Shown one piece after another: positions 27,960 through 37,364 of a stretch of 64,000 nucleotides of DNA (the stretch's first letter is position 1; each line of letters starts with the position of its first letter). The translations under genes were made by a program, and so were the position numbers. Below the pieces are notes generated by a model. That model did no database searches and was not told where the DNA came from. It saw nothing but the letters and a program-made list of their open reading frames with translations. This DNA comes from an uncultured Roseobacter sp. (lineage in GTDB: Bacteria > Pseudomonadota > Alphaproteobacteria > Rhodobacterales > Rhodobacteraceae): the NCBI RefSeq assembly GCF_947499265.1, contig NZ_CANMNK010000001.1, positions 457,001 through 521,000 on the forward strand. Direction: 5' to 3'.

Positions 27960-28922
27960 TTACCCCAGACCCACGCGCAGGCAGTCGTGAATGCGGATCA
28001 ACCCAAGTGGTTTCGGCGGCCCGTCCGCCGCCACCACAAACAGGCTGGTGATCTTGCGCGCCTGCATCATCGCGACGGCCTTTTCCGCCAGCGCGCCGGG
28101 CTCGATTGTCACCGGGGATGCTGTCATCACGTCCTTGGCAGAAAGGGACAACAGCCCATCCATGTGGCGCCTCAGGTCGCCATCGGTGATAATGCCTGCC
28201 AAGTGACCGTCTGCATCCGCTACGCCCACCACGCCGAAACTTTTTTGGCTGATTTCGATCAGTGCATCGGACATCGGTGTATCGGGTGCGACCAGCGGCA
28301 TGTCGTCACCGCTGTGCATCAGGTCAGAGACGCGGCTGAGCTGTGCGCCCAGTTTGCCGCCGGGGTGAAAATCGCGGAAATTTTCTGGCGTGAAAGCGCG
28401 ATGTTCCATCAACGCAATTGCCAGCGCATCGCCCAACGCCAGCGTCATCGTCGTCGAGGAGGAAGGTACAACACCCGTGCCACAGGCCTCGCCAAGTCGG
28501 GGCAGCAGGAGCACGACATCGCACTCGCGGCCCAGGCTGGAGGTTTCGACGCTGGTGATGCCCAGCAGTGGAATGCTGAAACGTTTCGCGTAGATCACGA
28601 GGTTGGCGAGCTCAGGCGCTTCGCCGGAATTGGAGATTGCCAGCACCACATCGGCGCTGGTGATCATGCCAAGATCACCGTGGCTGGCTTCCGCCGGGTG
28701 CACGAATTGCGCAGGCGTGCCGGTGCTGGCCATGGTGGCGGCGATTTTGCGGGCGATATGCCCGGACTTACCGATACCGGTGACGATCACGCGGCCCTTG
28801 CTGTTGAGCAAGAGATCAATGGCATCGCGAAACCGTGCGTCCAGCCCATCGGCCAGCGTGGTGAGCGCATCGGCCTCCTTGCGGATCACCCGCCGGGCGG
28901 TATCAAGGAAGGGCGTGCTCAT
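27960..28922 (-). CDS. kdsD: D-arabinose 5-phosphate isomerase (KpsF/GutQ family)
   Basis: A 320-residue enzyme that makes arabinose 5-phosphate from ribulose 5-phosphate, the first step to Kdo. The SIS sugar-isomerase domain covers residues 30-170 (VTGIGKSGHIARKIAATMASTGTPAQFVHP), and two CBS domains fill the C terminus. The ATG at 28922 overlaps the rnd stop (ATGA), which favours it over the earlier in-frame ATG at 28952. Its neighbours for LPS export and the kdsB gene 10 kb away fit a role in lipid A core synthesis. Confidence 0.93.
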   Translation of the reverse strand: MSTPFLDTARRVIRKEADALTTLADGLDARFRDAIDLLLNSKGRVIVTGIGKSGHIARKIAATMASTGTPAQFVHPAEASHGDLGMITSADVVLAISNSGEAPELANLVIYAKRFSIPLLGITSVETSSLGRECDVVLLLPRLGEACGTGVVPSSSTTMTLALGDALAIALMEHRAFTPENFRDFHPGGKLGAQLSRVSDLMHSGDDMPLVAPDTPMSDALIEISQKSFGVVGVADADGHLAGIITDGDLRRHMDGLLSLSAKDVMTASPVTIEPGALAEKAVAMMQARKITSLFVVAADGPPKPLGLIRIHDCLRVGLG

Positions 28923-29533
28923 GAATGTGCAAAGATGTCCGTGTCGGGCCACCCTTCAAGGTCGAGGCGCGCGCGCATGGGCAGGAAGTCAAAACAGCTT
29001 TGTGCAATCTCCATCCGGCCCTCGCGTTCCAGCATCGTGTTCAGTGCATCGCGCAAGCGGTGCAGGTAAAGCACGTCGGAGGCTGCGTAATCCACCTGCG
29101 CTTCGGTCAGCGTTTCTGCCCCCCAGTCGCTGGATTGCTGCTGCTTCGAGATGTCGATGTTCAGCAGTTCCTGCAACAGTTTCGCGAGCCCGTGCCGGTC
29201 GGTGTAGGTGCGAACAAGCCTGCTGGCGATCTTGGTGCAATAGACGGGGGCGGCGGTGGCGCCAAAGGTGTTCAGCATCGCCGCAATATCAAACCGTCCG
29301 AAGTGAAACAGTTTCAACACTTTGGGGTCTTCCAGCAGCGCGCAGAGATTTGGCGCTTCGGTCTGGCCGATTGCGACCTGGACGAGGTGCGCGGTGCCGT
29401 CACCGCCCGAAAGCTGCACCACGCAGAGACGGTCGCGGTGCGGCTGCAGCCCCATCGTCTCACAATCGATTGCCACAACAGGCCCCAAATCGAGGTCATC
29501 CGGCAGGTCATTCTTGTAAACGCTATGTGTCAT
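28919..29533 (-). CDS. rnd: Ribonuclease D, short form
   Basis: A 204-residue 3'-5' exonuclease with the DEDD fold: Asp23 and Glu25 lie in AIDCETMGL, and the third and fourth acidic positions are in HFGRFDIAAM and the later DYAASDVLYL. The HRDC domains of E. coli RNase D are absent, as is common in Rhodobacterales. The start at 29533 (MTHSVYKND) is chosen because the upstream extension is the end of paaX. It begins only seven bases after paaX. Confidence 0.92.
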   Translation of the reverse strand: MTHSVYKNDLPDDLDLGPVVAIDCETMGLQPHRDRLCVVQLSGGDGTAHLVQVAIGQTEAPNLCALLEDPKVLKLFHFGRFDIAAMLNTFGATAAPVYCTKIASRLVRTYTDRHGLAKLLQELLNIDISKQQQSSDWGAETLTEAQVDYAASDVLYLHRLRDALNTMLEREGRMEIAQSCFDFLPMRARLDLEGWPDTDIFAHS

Positions 29534-29540
29534 GCGCCCC

Positions 29541-30353
29541 CTATATCCTGCCTCCTTGGCTTGTGGAAGCACGAGGTTCCTCCAAAAGCGTCGCGAGGTC
29601 GGGCCTTGGAAACCGGTGCAAAAGCTTGCTGACAAGTGCGCGGCAGTCATGCGCACGCCAGGCGTCGGTGTAAAGCGCTGCGGGCAGGTCAGGGTGTTTC
29701 AGCACGAGGCGTCGCCAGTTGTGTACGATCAGGCAGCGCAATATCGCCACCTCCAGCGGGGAGAGGTCCGAACCTTCGGGCAGTTCTGCATCGATCCGGG
29801 TCAGGATGACATGCAGGTTTTCGTAGTCCGCTATGAGGCGCGCAGGCGTAAGCTGGGTTTTGAGCCAATGCGGTACACGGTGGCCTTGCAATAGAAGCGC
29901 ATCACCCGGCACCCTGGCATCCTGTGGACCCGCAAAAACCCGCGAGGTCAGTGCGGTGTATCCTTCGGCAACAATGCGCGCCCGTTGATCCGGGTCTGCG
30001 CCTTCCGTCAGGATGATCTGCCAGCGCGTTGGCATGTCGTCAGGACCGGCATAGATGCGTTTGGCGGCGGCGATCGTTTCTGCGCGGCCATGTGCGGTCA
30101 GGCTGTGCCTGCTGGTGCGGCCGGATTTCTGCGACGTGATCCAGCCATCGTTGCGCAGGCGGTGCAGCGCCACGCGGATGGCTTCGGGTCGTACGTCCAT
30201 CGCCGTCATGATCGCGGATAGAACCGGGCCGTCGATGGCCGATGCCTCCTCCTGCGCCAGATCGCCAAAGACGCTGACGATCAGCGACCAGACCCGCTGC
30301 CCGCCGAGGTCGGTAAGTGCGGTTGTCAGCGGGCGCAGGGGATCAGAAGGCAT
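29541..30353 (-). CDS. paaX: Phenylacetate operon repressor PaaX
   Basis: A 270-residue regulator of the PaaX type. A winged helix-turn-helix at about residues 20-90 (RPEAIRVALHRLRNDGWITS, then GRTSRHSLTA) is followed by the PaaX central and C-terminal domains (WRRLVLKHPDLPAALYTDAW). In known systems the repressor releases DNA when phenylacetyl-CoA binds. Here it is the last gene of the operon it should control and overlaps paaZ by 11 bases, so it would be made only when the operon is read. Confidence 0.92.
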   Translation of the reverse strand: MPSDPLRPLTTALTDLGGQRVWSLIVSVFGDLAQEEASAIDGPVLSAIMTAMDVRPEAIRVALHRLRNDGWITSQKSGRTSRHSLTAHGRAETIAAAKRIYAGPDDMPTRWQIILTEGADPDQRARIVAEGYTALTSRVFAGPQDARVPGDALLLQGHRVPHWLKTQLTPARLIADYENLHVILTRIDAELPEGSDLSPLEVAILRCLIVHNWRRLVLKHPDLPAALYTDAWRAHDCRALVSKLLHRFPRPDLATLLEEPRASTSQGGRI

Positions 30354-32385
30354 TCATCGTCAACAATTCGTATTCCGCCACGGCGGCCTTTTCCTGATTG
30401 GTGAGGGTCACGTGCCAGCGGACCTCGCCATAGTCTTCATTGCGCGGTGTCTTGGCCTTGACCGTGAGGCGCACGTGGATGCTGTCGTCGGCCTGCACCG
30501 GTGCCATGAACCGCAAACTGTCCAGACCGGTGTTTGCCAGCACCGGGCCGGGATCGGGTTGCACAAACATGCCGGCGGCAAAGCTCAGAAGCAGATAGCC
30601 ATGCGCCACACGGCCCGGAAAGAAGGGGTTGGCTGCGGCTGCGGCGTCATCCATATGCGCATAAAACGTATCGCCGGTGAAATGCGCGAAGGTTTCGATG
30701 TCCTCCAGCGTGATCTTGCGCGGGCCCGCCATGAGCGTGTCACCGATCTGCAGGTCATTGAAGGGGCGGGTAAAGGGGTGCGGTTTATCGAACGCCTCAC
30801 GTGCACCGGGCACCCATTGGCCGCCGATGGCCGTCAAGATATCCGGGCTGCCCTGGATCGCGGTGCGCTGCATATAGTGCATCACACCCCGGATGCCGCC
30901 CAGTTCTTCGCCACCGCCCGCGCGGCCCGGTCCGCCGTGGACCATATGCGGCAGTGGTGCGCCGTGCCCGGTCGCCTCTGCCATCGAGGTGCGGTTGTTG
31001 AAGTAGAGCCGCCCGTGGTAGGCCGCCGCTCCCATCGTCATGTGCCGTGCGACGTCGCCATCGTTCGTGATAACGGAGGCGACCAGGGATCCGTTGCCCC
31101 GGTTCAGCAACGCGATGGCATGGTCCAGATCGCGGTACCCCATCACGGTGGAAACCGGCCCGAAGGCTTCGGTATCATGCACGCGTTCGGCAGCATCGGG
31201 ATCAGCGCAGTGAAAGAGCATCGGCGGCAAAAAGGCACCTTTGTCCGCCTCCGCGCCGTCAACCGCAAAATGACCGGGGTCGCCAAAGACGCGTTCGGCC
31301 TCAGTCGCAAGAAGCCCGGCTTTGTCCAGAACGTCGTTTTTCTGCGCGCCCGAAACCAGCGCCCCCATGCGGGTCGTTTCCAGACGTGGATCCCCGATCC
31401 GGGTTTTGCCCAAACGATCTGAGAGCGCGGCGATGACGGCATCGACATGTGCTTGCGGCGCCATGATGCGGCGGATCGCGGTGCATTTCTGCCCCGCCTT
31501 TGCGGTCATTTCACGGTGCGCCTCCTTGATGAAGAGATCAAATTCCGGCGTTCCGGGTCCTGCATCCGGCCCAAGAACCGACGCGTTTAGGCTATCCTGC
31601 TCGGCCATGAACCGGGTGGAGCGGCTCAACAGCCGCGGATTGCCGCGCAGTTTCAATGCTGTGTCGGCGGAGCCGGTGAAGCTGACCACATCCTGACAAT
31701 CCAGATGGTCCAGCATGTCGCCCAGACCGCCGGTGACCAGTTGCAGCGCGCCCGCCGGTAGCAGCCCGCTGTCCAACATGATGCGCACGCAAGCCTCGGT
31801 CACATAGCAGGTGGCGGTGGCCGGTTTCACGATCGCGGGCACACCGGCCAGCAGGGTGGGGGCCAGCTTTTCCAACATGCCCCAGACGGGGAAGTTGAAA
31901 GCGTTGATATGCACCGCGACGCCCAGCAGAGGTGTGGCGATGTGACGGCCCACGAACTGGCCTTCCCGACCCAACTGCTCGACGGGGCCGTCGAGATAGA
32001 CCTGCGCATCGGGCATCTCACGCCGTCCTTTTGAGGCGAAGACCAGCGTGGTGCCGATGCCACCATCCACATCGATCATGTGATCGGACTGCGTCGCACC
32101 CGTGTCAAAACTCAGATCGTAGAGCGTTTGGCGATGTTCCCTCAGATGCAGGGCCAGCGCCTTGAGCATGCGTGCACGATCATGAAATGTGAGGCTGCGC
32201 AAGGCAGGCCCACCGGTGTCGCGGGCATAAGACAGCATCGACTGTACGTCGAGCGCATCGTTGCCTGCGGTCGCAATCACCTCGCCGGTGATGGCGCTGG
32301 CGATGTGGCGCGCGCCCTGCCCCGGGCTGATCCACGCACCGGCGGCAAAGCTGTGAATGTCGCGGATGCTCGAATCTTTCGGCAT
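30343..32385 (-). CDS. paaZ: Bifunctional oxepin-CoA hydrolase / aldehyde dehydrogenase PaaZ
   Basis: A 680-residue two-domain enzyme that opens the oxepin-CoA ring and oxidises the reactive aldehyde. The aldehyde dehydrogenase domain (1-520) has the catalytic Glu262 and Cys301 (GQKCTAIRR). The C-terminal MaoC-type hydratase (about 540-680) shows [15 protein letters not shown] and [12 protein letters not shown]. Both active sites look intact, so the toxic aldehyde should not build up. It lies nine bases after paaE. Confidence 0.95.
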   Translation of the reverse strand: MPKDSSIRDIHSFAAGAWISPGQGARHIASAITGEVIATAGNDALDVQSMLSYARDTGGPALRSLTFHDRARMLKALALHLREHRQTLYDLSFDTGATQSDHMIDVDGGIGTTLVFASKGRREMPDAQVYLDGPVEQLGREGQFVGRHIATPLLGVAVHINAFNFPVWGMLEKLAPTLLAGVPAIVKPATATCYVTEACVRIMLDSGLLPAGALQLVTGGLGDMLDHLDCQDVVSFTGSADTALKLRGNPRLLSRSTRFMAEQDSLNASVLGPDAGPGTPEFDLFIKEAHREMTAKAGQKCTAIRRIMAPQAHVDAVIAALSDRLGKTRIGDPRLETTRMGALVSGAQKNDVLDKAGLLATEAERVFGDPGHFAVDGAEADKGAFLPPMLFHCADPDAAERVHDTEAFGPVSTVMGYRDLDHAIALLNRGNGSLVASVITNDGDVARHMTMGAAAYHGRLYFNNRTSMAEATGHGAPLPHMVHGGPGRAGGGEELGGIRGVMHYMQRTAIQGSPDILTAIGGQWVPGAREAFDKPHPFTRPFNDLQIGDTLMAGPRKITLEDIETFAHFTGDTFYAHMDDAAAAANPFFPGRVAHGYLLLSFAAGMFVQPDPGPVLANTGLDSLRFMAPVQADDSIHVRLTVKAKTPRNEDYGEVRWHVTLTNQEKAAVAEYELLTMNAF

Positions 32386-32394
32386 GATCTGTCC

Positions 32395-33459
32395 TTAATG
32401 GGTGTCGTATTCGACGGTGATTTTATCGCTCAGCGGATAGCATTGGCAGGTCAGGACCATGCCCTGTTCGACCTCATAATCTTCCAGCGCGTGGTTGCTG
32501 AGCATCTCGTACTCACCCTCCAACACCCGCGCCTTGCAGGTCGAGCAAACCCCGGCCTTGCAGGCAAAGGGGGCATCGAGCGCATTGTCGAGCGCGGCCT
32601 CCAGAACGGATTGATCCTTGGGCATGGTAAAGGACCGCGTGACACCTTCGACCGTGACCTGGGCTTGCGTTCCAGGTTGTTCCGCTGCGCGCGCGGCGAT
32701 CTCCTGTTTGGCCAGACGTCCCTGCTGGCTTTCGGTGAAGAGTTCGAATTTGATCTGATCAGGCTCTAACCCATGGGTTTTCAAGCTCTCGGCAATGGCC
32801 AGCATCATCGGTTCCGGCCCGCAGATGAATGCGGTATCGATCAATGTCACATCGATCCAGTGCTTGAACAGGTTTTCGCATTTCGCTTGGTCCACACGGC
32901 CGGTGAAGAGCTCCATATCCTGCCCGGATTCCAGAACGTGGATGATGGTCAGCCGCCCCATGTAGCGGTTTTTCAGGTCCTCCAGCTCTTCGCGGAACAT
33001 GATCGTGTTCACCGCCCTGTTGGCATAGACCAGCGTGAATGTGGCGCGAGGTTCGCGGTGCAGCACGGTTTTCAGGATCGACAGAACGGGTGTGATGCCC
33101 GACCCGCCCGCAAAGCCAAGGTAGTTTTTGGCCTTGTCAGGCTCTATCTGGGTGAAAAACGCGCCGGAAGGCGGCATCGCATGCAACGTGTCGCCGATCT
33201 TAAGGTCCGTGTTCGCAAAGGTGGAAAACGCACCGCCGTCGACCCGTTTGATCCCCACCTGCAGCACACCATCATCGAGGCCCGCACAAATCGAGTAGTT
33301 CCGCCGCAATTCCGTGCCGTCAAAATCCTGTTTGAACGTCAGATACTGGCCTTGGGTGAAGGCAAAGACACCGGGGTCCTCCGGCTTCAGGGTCAGCACC
33401 ACGGCATCGCGAATAGTGTGGTGGATCTCGGTGACGGTGAGTGGATGAAACTGGGCCAT
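32395..33459 (-). CDS. paaE: 1,2-phenylacetyl-CoA epoxidase reductase subunit PaaE
   Basis: A 354-residue reductase that passes electrons from NADPH to the PaaAC di-iron centre. The FAD domain (about 1-100, RRNYSICAG) and the NAD(P)-binding domain (GFAGGSGITPVLSI) are followed by a plant-type 2Fe-2S domain with cysteines in CKAGVCSTC and a fourth in LTCQC. The gene lies three bases after paaD. Confidence 0.95.
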   Translation of the reverse strand: MAQFHPLTVTEIHHTIRDAVVLTLKPEDPGVFAFTQGQYLTFKQDFDGTELRRNYSICAGLDDGVLQVGIKRVDGGAFSTFANTDLKIGDTLHAMPPSGAFFTQIEPDKAKNYLGFAGGSGITPVLSILKTVLHREPRATFTLVYANRAVNTIMFREELEDLKNRYMGRLTIIHVLESGQDMELFTGRVDQAKCENLFKHWIDVTLIDTAFICGPEPMMLAIAESLKTHGLEPDQIKFELFTESQQGRLAKQEIAARAAEQPGTQAQVTVEGVTRSFTMPKDQSVLEAALDNALDAPFACKAGVCSTCKARVLEGEYEMLSNHALEDYEVEQGMVLTCQCYPLSDKITVEYDTH

Positions 33460-33462
33460 ATC

Positions 33463-33930
33463 TCAGATGCACTTGAAGTAGTCGAAGGGTTCCAGGCAAT
33501 CGCTGCAGCGCCACTGCGCCTTACAGGGGGTCGAGCCAAACTGGCTGATCCGTTCTACCTGATCGGATTTGCAAAGCGGGCAATGCTGCGGCCCACCGGC
33601 GGGTTGCGGTGGCGCGATGCCATAGGCCTCAAGCCGCGCTCTGCCACGCTCGCTTAGCCAATCGGTGGTCCAGGCGGGCGATAGCTGCGTTTTCAGGGTG
33701 ATGCTTTCGATCCCCCGGTCCCGTAGCGCCGTTTCGATATCCAGATTGATGATCCGGGTCGCGGGGCAGCCGGAATAGGTCGGTGTCACGGTGACTTCGA
33801 GCGTGTCGCCCTGCCACTGAATGTCGCGAATGATGCCGAGATCAATCAGGCTGATCGCCGGGATCTCCGGGTCTGGCACGGCGTCGAGCCAATCCCATAC
33901 CGTCTTCAGATCAGGCTTGTCGGTTATCAT
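33463..33930 (-). CDS. paaD: Phenylacetyl-CoA epoxidase assembly protein PaaD
   Basis: A 155-residue protein with an N-terminal MIP18/DUF59 fold (DAVPDPEIPAISLIDLGII) and a C-terminal zinc-ribbon-like part with two CxxC pairs (CPLC and CSDC) near residues 120-150. It is needed for a working epoxidase, probably for iron-sulfur assembly of PaaE. The ATG at 33930 gives the normal beginning MITDKPDLKTVWDWLD. It starts seven bases after paaC. Confidence 0.93.
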   Translation of the reverse strand: MITDKPDLKTVWDWLDAVPDPEIPAISLIDLGIIRDIQWQGDTLEVTVTPTYSGCPATRIINLDIETALRDRGIESITLKTQLSPAWTTDWLSERGRARLEAYGIAPPQPAGGPQHCPLCKSDQVERISQFGSTPCKAQWRCSDCLEPFDYFKCI

Positions 33931-33937
33931 GTCGCGT

Positions 33938-34693
33938 CTACCATGTCGCGTCCGGATAGGTGCGTTGTAGCCATTGCATCTGCGCCAGCATATGGCCGAG
34001 ATGTTCGGAATGGCGTTGCCCGGACTTGCCGCCCTTATGCGCAAAATCGCTCTCGGGTTTGGTGAGCGTGGCCTCGCGGAGGACCGCGTCGAGCACCGCG
34101 TCAAAATCCGCGCGCAAGGCCGCAGGATCGGGCGCGATGCCAGCTGCGATCATCGCGTCATCCACATCGTCCCTGACGAAGAGCTCACCAACATAAGGGT
34201 AGAGCTTATCAAGGGCCTTTTGCATCCTGTTGTGGCTTTCCTCGGTGCCGTCGCCCAGGCCGATCACCGTGTCCATCGTGCGTTCAAGATGATAGGTGAC
34301 CTCTTTGAGAGATTTCTCGGCGACGGCTGCGATCTGATCATGTTTGCTGTCTTGCAGCGCGGTCAGATAGCCCTTGTGCCAGACATCGAACAGAAACTGC
34401 CGCATCATGGTCTGGCCGAAATCACCATTGGGCTGCTCCACCAGCAAAACATTTCGGAAATCCCAGACATCCCGGCGAAAGGCGAGCGCATCAGCGTCAC
34501 GCCCCTTACCCTCGACCTCGCCCGCCAGGTTCAGCCAAAGCGTCGTCTGACCAATCAGATCCAGCGCGGTATTGGCCAGCGCGATGTCTTCTTCCAGCAC
34601 CGGCGCCACGCCGCACCACTCCGACACGCGATGCCCCAGCACCAGCGTGTTGTCCCCCATCCGGCAGAGGAATTCGAACAGCGGGTCGCTCAC
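33938..34693 (-). CDS. paaC: Phenylacetyl-CoA epoxidase structural subunit PaaC
   Basis: A 251-residue ferritin-like subunit that pairs with PaaA; in known complexes it is structural rather than catalytic. Recognisable parts are MGDNTLVLGHRVSEWCG, LANTALDLIGQ and FLFDVWHKGYL. The start is the GTG at 34693 (MSDPLFEFLCRMGDN), whose bases overlap the paaB stop (GTGA). The upstream in-frame extension is in the paaB gene and is Arg-rich, so it is rejected. Confidence 0.93.
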   Translation of the reverse strand: MSDPLFEFLCRMGDNTLVLGHRVSEWCGVAPVLEEDIALANTALDLIGQTTLWLNLAGEVEGKGRDADALAFRRDVWDFRNVLLVEQPNGDFGQTMMRQFLFDVWHKGYLTALQDSKHDQIAAVAEKSLKEVTYHLERTMDTVIGLGDGTEESHNRMQKALDKLYPYVGELFVRDDVDDAMIAAGIAPDPAALRADFDAVLDAVLREATLTKPESDFAHKGGKSGQRHSEHLGHMLAQMQWLQRTYPDATW

Positions 34694-35034
34694 ATCGCAC
34701 CTACTTCGTCGGGGATGTCGAAGAACGTCGGGTGGCGGTAGACCTTGTCGTTGGACGGCTCGTAGAGCGGCCCTTTTTCCTCCGGACTGGAGGCGGCAAT
34801 GGCGCTGGCTTCGACCACCCAGATGCTGACTCCCTCGTTGCGGCGGGTGTAGACGTCGCGGGCGTTTTTGATGGCGCTTTCTGCGTCGGCGGCATGCAGC
34901 GAGCCCACATGCCGGTGGCTCAGCCCGTGCTGGCCGCGAATGAACACTTCCCAGAGCGGCCATTCGGTGGCGCGGGGTTTGCCATGGGGTGCGGCCTCGG
35001 TGGCGTCGTAGGATCCGGATTCAGGGCTGCTCAT
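34690..35034 (-). CDS. paaB: Phenylacetyl-CoA epoxidase small subunit PaaB
   Basis: A 114-residue subunit that bridges PaaAC units. The core (EWPLWEVFIRGQHGLSHRHV to LYEPSNDKVYRHP) is typical, and the first 20 residues are an unusual charged extension. The ATG at 35034 with GGAG nearby is chosen; it lies five bases after paaA. It is coupled to paaC by a four-base overlap. Confidence 0.93.
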   Translation of the reverse strand: MSSPESGSYDATEAAPHGKPRATEWPLWEVFIRGQHGLSHRHVGSLHAADAESAIKNARDVYTRRNEGVSIWVVEASAIAASSPEEKGPLYEPSNDKVYRHPTFFDIPDEVGAM

Positions 35035-35039
35035 ATCTT

Positions 35040-36032
35040 TTACTCCGCTGCCATTTTGCGTGCGCGTTTCTTCTCGGCATGGGCCAGCAATCCTTCGCGG
35101 ACCCAACGGCCCTCATCCCAGGCTTTGTTGCGCGCCTCCATCCGGTCCACCGAACACGGTCCATTGCCTTGCAACACGTCAAAGAACTCGTCCCAGTCCG
35201 GTTCCGAGAATTCGTATGACCCGCGATCTTCGTTCCATTTCAGGTGTTCATCCGGGACGGTCAGGCCAAGGTATTCCGCCTGTGGCACGGTCTGATCGAC
35301 GAATTTCTGACGCAGCTCGTCATTGGAATTCATCTTGATCTTCCAGGCCATGGACTGCGCCGAATGTACCGAGTTTTCATCCGACGGGCCGAACATCATC
35401 AGCGAGGGATACCAGAACCGGTTGAGCGCATCCTGTGCCATCTTGCGCTGCGCCTCTGTGCCATTGGCCATCTTCATCATGATGTCGAAGCCTTGCCGCT
35501 GGTGGAAGGATTCCTCCTTGCAGATGCGCACCATGGCGCGGGCGTAGGGCCCGTAGGAGGTGCGCTGCAACGGTACCTGGTTCATGATCGCCGCGCCATC
35601 GACCAGCCATCCGACGGCCCCCATATCCGCCCATGTCAGGGTTGGATAATTGAAGATCGAGGAGTATTTCATCTTGCCACTGAGCAGGTCGCGGGTCAGC
35701 TGATCCCGGCTGACGCCCAGCGTTTCGGCGGCGCAGTACAAATACAGCCCATGGCCCGCCTCATCCTGTACCTTGGCCAGCAGTATCGCCTTGCGCTCCA
35801 GCGTCGGCGCACGGGTGATCCAGTTGCCTTCGGGCAGCTGGCCAACGATTTCGGAATGCGCGTGCTGGCCGATCTGGCGGATCAGCGTCTTGCGGTATCC
35901 GTCCGGCATCCAGTCCTTCGGTTCGATCTTACCACCGGCATTGATGCGTTCCTGAAAGGCGCGCTCATCGGGTTCCATCTCATCCAGAGATTTCACCCCC
36001 TTGCCGGTTGATTTAATCATCTGTGCATACAT
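35040..36032 (-). CDS. paaA: 1,2-phenylacetyl-CoA epoxidase catalytic subunit PaaA
   Basis: A 330-residue di-iron oxygenase that epoxidises the ring of phenylacetyl-CoA. Two ExxH iron motifs are visible ([10 protein letters not shown] and [11 protein letters not shown]), plus the substrate-binding [13 protein letters not shown]. The beginning MYAQMIKST is the common family start. The next genes B, C, D and E complete the epoxidase. Confidence 0.96.
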   Translation of the reverse strand: MYAQMIKSTGKGVKSLDEMEPDERAFQERINAGGKIEPKDWMPDGYRKTLIRQIGQHAHSEIVGQLPEGNWITRAPTLERKAILLAKVQDEAGHGLYLYCAAETLGVSRDQLTRDLLSGKMKYSSIFNYPTLTWADMGAVGWLVDGAAIMNQVPLQRTSYGPYARAMVRICKEESFHQRQGFDIMMKMANGTEAQRKMAQDALNRFWYPSLMMFGPSDENSVHSAQSMAWKIKMNSNDELRQKFVDQTVPQAEYLGLTVPDEHLKWNEDRGSYEFSEPDWDEFFDVLQGNGPCSVDRMEARNKAWDEGRWVREGLLAHAEKKRARKMAAE

Positions 36033-36062
36033 GGTTCAGGTCCTTTCAAGGATCAGCGCGCG

Positions 36063-37268
36063 TCACGTCGCACGCTCCAGAATAAGGGCGACGCCCTGGC
36101 CGACGCCCACGCACATGGTGCAGAGCGCATAGCGTCCGCCGGTGCGTTTGAGCTGATAGGCCGCAGTCATCACCAGCCGCGCACCCGACATCCCCAGTGG
36201 ATGGCCGATGGCGATGGCCCCGCCGTTGGCGTTTACATGGGGCGCATCATCGGGCACCCCAAGCGCGCGCAACGTCGCGAGCCCCTGCGAGGCAAAGGCT
36301 TCGTTCAATTCTATCACATCCATCTGATCAATGCTCAGGCCCGCGCGCGCCAAAACTTTTTCGCAAGCGGGGACCGGGCCAATGCCCATGACCCGCGGCG
36401 CGACACCGGCCGCGGACATCGCAACGATCCGCGCCATTGGCGTCAGCCCATGGTCTTTCGCGGCGTCCTCGGAGGCAATGAGCAGGGCGGCGGCACCGTC
36501 GTTCACGCCAGAGGCATTGCCTGCCGTCACGGTCTTGTCGGCGCCGTTGATGCCGCGCAGTTTTGCCAGCGTCTCCGCGCTGGTGCCGGGTCTGGGGTGT
36601 TCATCCTTGTCAACGACGATGTCATCGCCGCGTCGCTGCGGTATTGCAATAGGCGTGATTTCTTCGGCAAAGACCCCTGCCGTATCCGCATCGTGCCATC
36701 TGGCCTGACTGCGGGCGGCAAAGGCGTCCTGATCTTCACGGCTGATCTGATAATCTTCGGCCACGTTATCCGCGGTCTCCGGCATCGAGTCCGTGCCGTA
36801 GGACTCCTTCATCTTGCGGTTCACAAACCGCCAGCCGATGGTCGTATCAAAGACCTGATTGGCACGGGAGAAAGCAGCCTCCGCCTTGGGCATCACAAAG
36901 GGCGCGCGGCTCATGCTCTCCACCCCGCCCGCGATGGCAAGGTCGATATCCCCTGCCCTGATTGCGCGCGCAGCGGCCCCCACGGCGTCCATGCCGGAGG
37001 CGCAGAGGCGATTGATCGTTGATCCGGGGACGTCAATCGGGAGACCTGCCAAAAGCGCTGCCATCCGGGCCACGTTCCGGTTGTCTTCTCCCGCCTGATT
37101 GGCACAGCCCAGGATAACATCATCCACACGTGCCCAATCCACAGATGGGTTGCGGGCCATCAGCGCCGCAATTGGCGCGGCCGCCAGATCATCTGCGCGC
37201 ACAGAAGACAGACTGCCGCCATACCGACCAATCGGCGTGCGCTGCGCGTCACAAATATATGCCTGCAT
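36063..37268 (-). CDS. paaJ: 3-oxoadipyl-CoA / 3-oxo-5,6-didehydrosuberyl-CoA thiolase
   Basis: A 401-residue thiolase that releases acetyl-CoA in the last steps of the phenylacetate (and possibly beta-ketoadipate) pathway. The active cysteine is in [11 protein letters not shown], and the C-terminal motifs are [19 protein letters not shown] and [10 protein letters not shown]. It is the first gene of the operon, with GGAGG seven bases before the ATG and a promoter in the 96 bases upstream. PcaF is a near equivalent. Confidence 0.92.
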   Translation of the reverse strand: MQAYICDAQRTPIGRYGGSLSSVRADDLAAAPIAALMARNPSVDWARVDDVILGCANQAGEDNRNVARMAALLAGLPIDVPGSTINRLCASGMDAVGAAARAIRAGDIDLAIAGGVESMSRAPFVMPKAEAAFSRANQVFDTTIGWRFVNRKMKESYGTDSMPETADNVAEDYQISREDQDAFAARSQARWHDADTAGVFAEEITPIAIPQRRGDDIVVDKDEHPRPGTSAETLAKLRGINGADKTVTAGNASGVNDGAAALLIASEDAAKDHGLTPMARIVAMSAAGVAPRVMGIGPVPACEKVLARAGLSIDQMDVIELNEAFASQGLATLRALGVPDDAPHVNANGGAIAIGHPLGMSGARLVMTAAYQLKRTGGRYALCTMCVGVGQGVALILERAT

Positions 37269-37289
37269 AGAGTCCTCCGAATTAGCCGG

Positions 37290-37318
37290 AGTTTAGGTCA
37301 GGCGGGGATTCGGTTCAA
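37290..37318 (-). promoter_or_regulatory. Candidate promoter of the paa operon
   Basis: On the minus strand TTGAAC (37318-37313) and TAAACT (37295-37290) are 17 bases apart. They lie 22 bases upstream of the paaJ start. Each box matches four of six consensus positions. Confidence 0.5.
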
Positions 37319-37324
37319 TCATAA

Positions 37325-37362
37325 TGTTACGATTTATCTGCATGCATATAAATTTGGTAACA
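37325..37362. promoter_or_regulatory. Long inverted repeat upstream of paaJ, likely operator
   Basis: TGTTAC at 37325-37330 and GTAACA at 37357-37362 are exact inverted arms. TTTAT (37333-37337) and ATAAA (37348-37352) form an inner pair, and TGCATGCA (37339-37346) sits at the centre. It is just upstream of the candidate -35 box. PaaX is the obvious candidate to bind it, although an activator would also fit this position. Confidence 0.5.
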
Positions 37363-37364
37363 CT

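Noticed and set aside
30055-31422. Long open frame (455 codons) opposite paaZ
   Set aside because: The paaZ protein is intact and recognised over its full length; the opposite frame is a codon-bias shadow rich in Arg and His.
34694-34963. N-terminal extension of PaaC by 90 codons
   Set aside because: It overlaps paaB, is Arg-rich and unlike any PaaC; the GTG coupled to the paaB stop gives the normal length.
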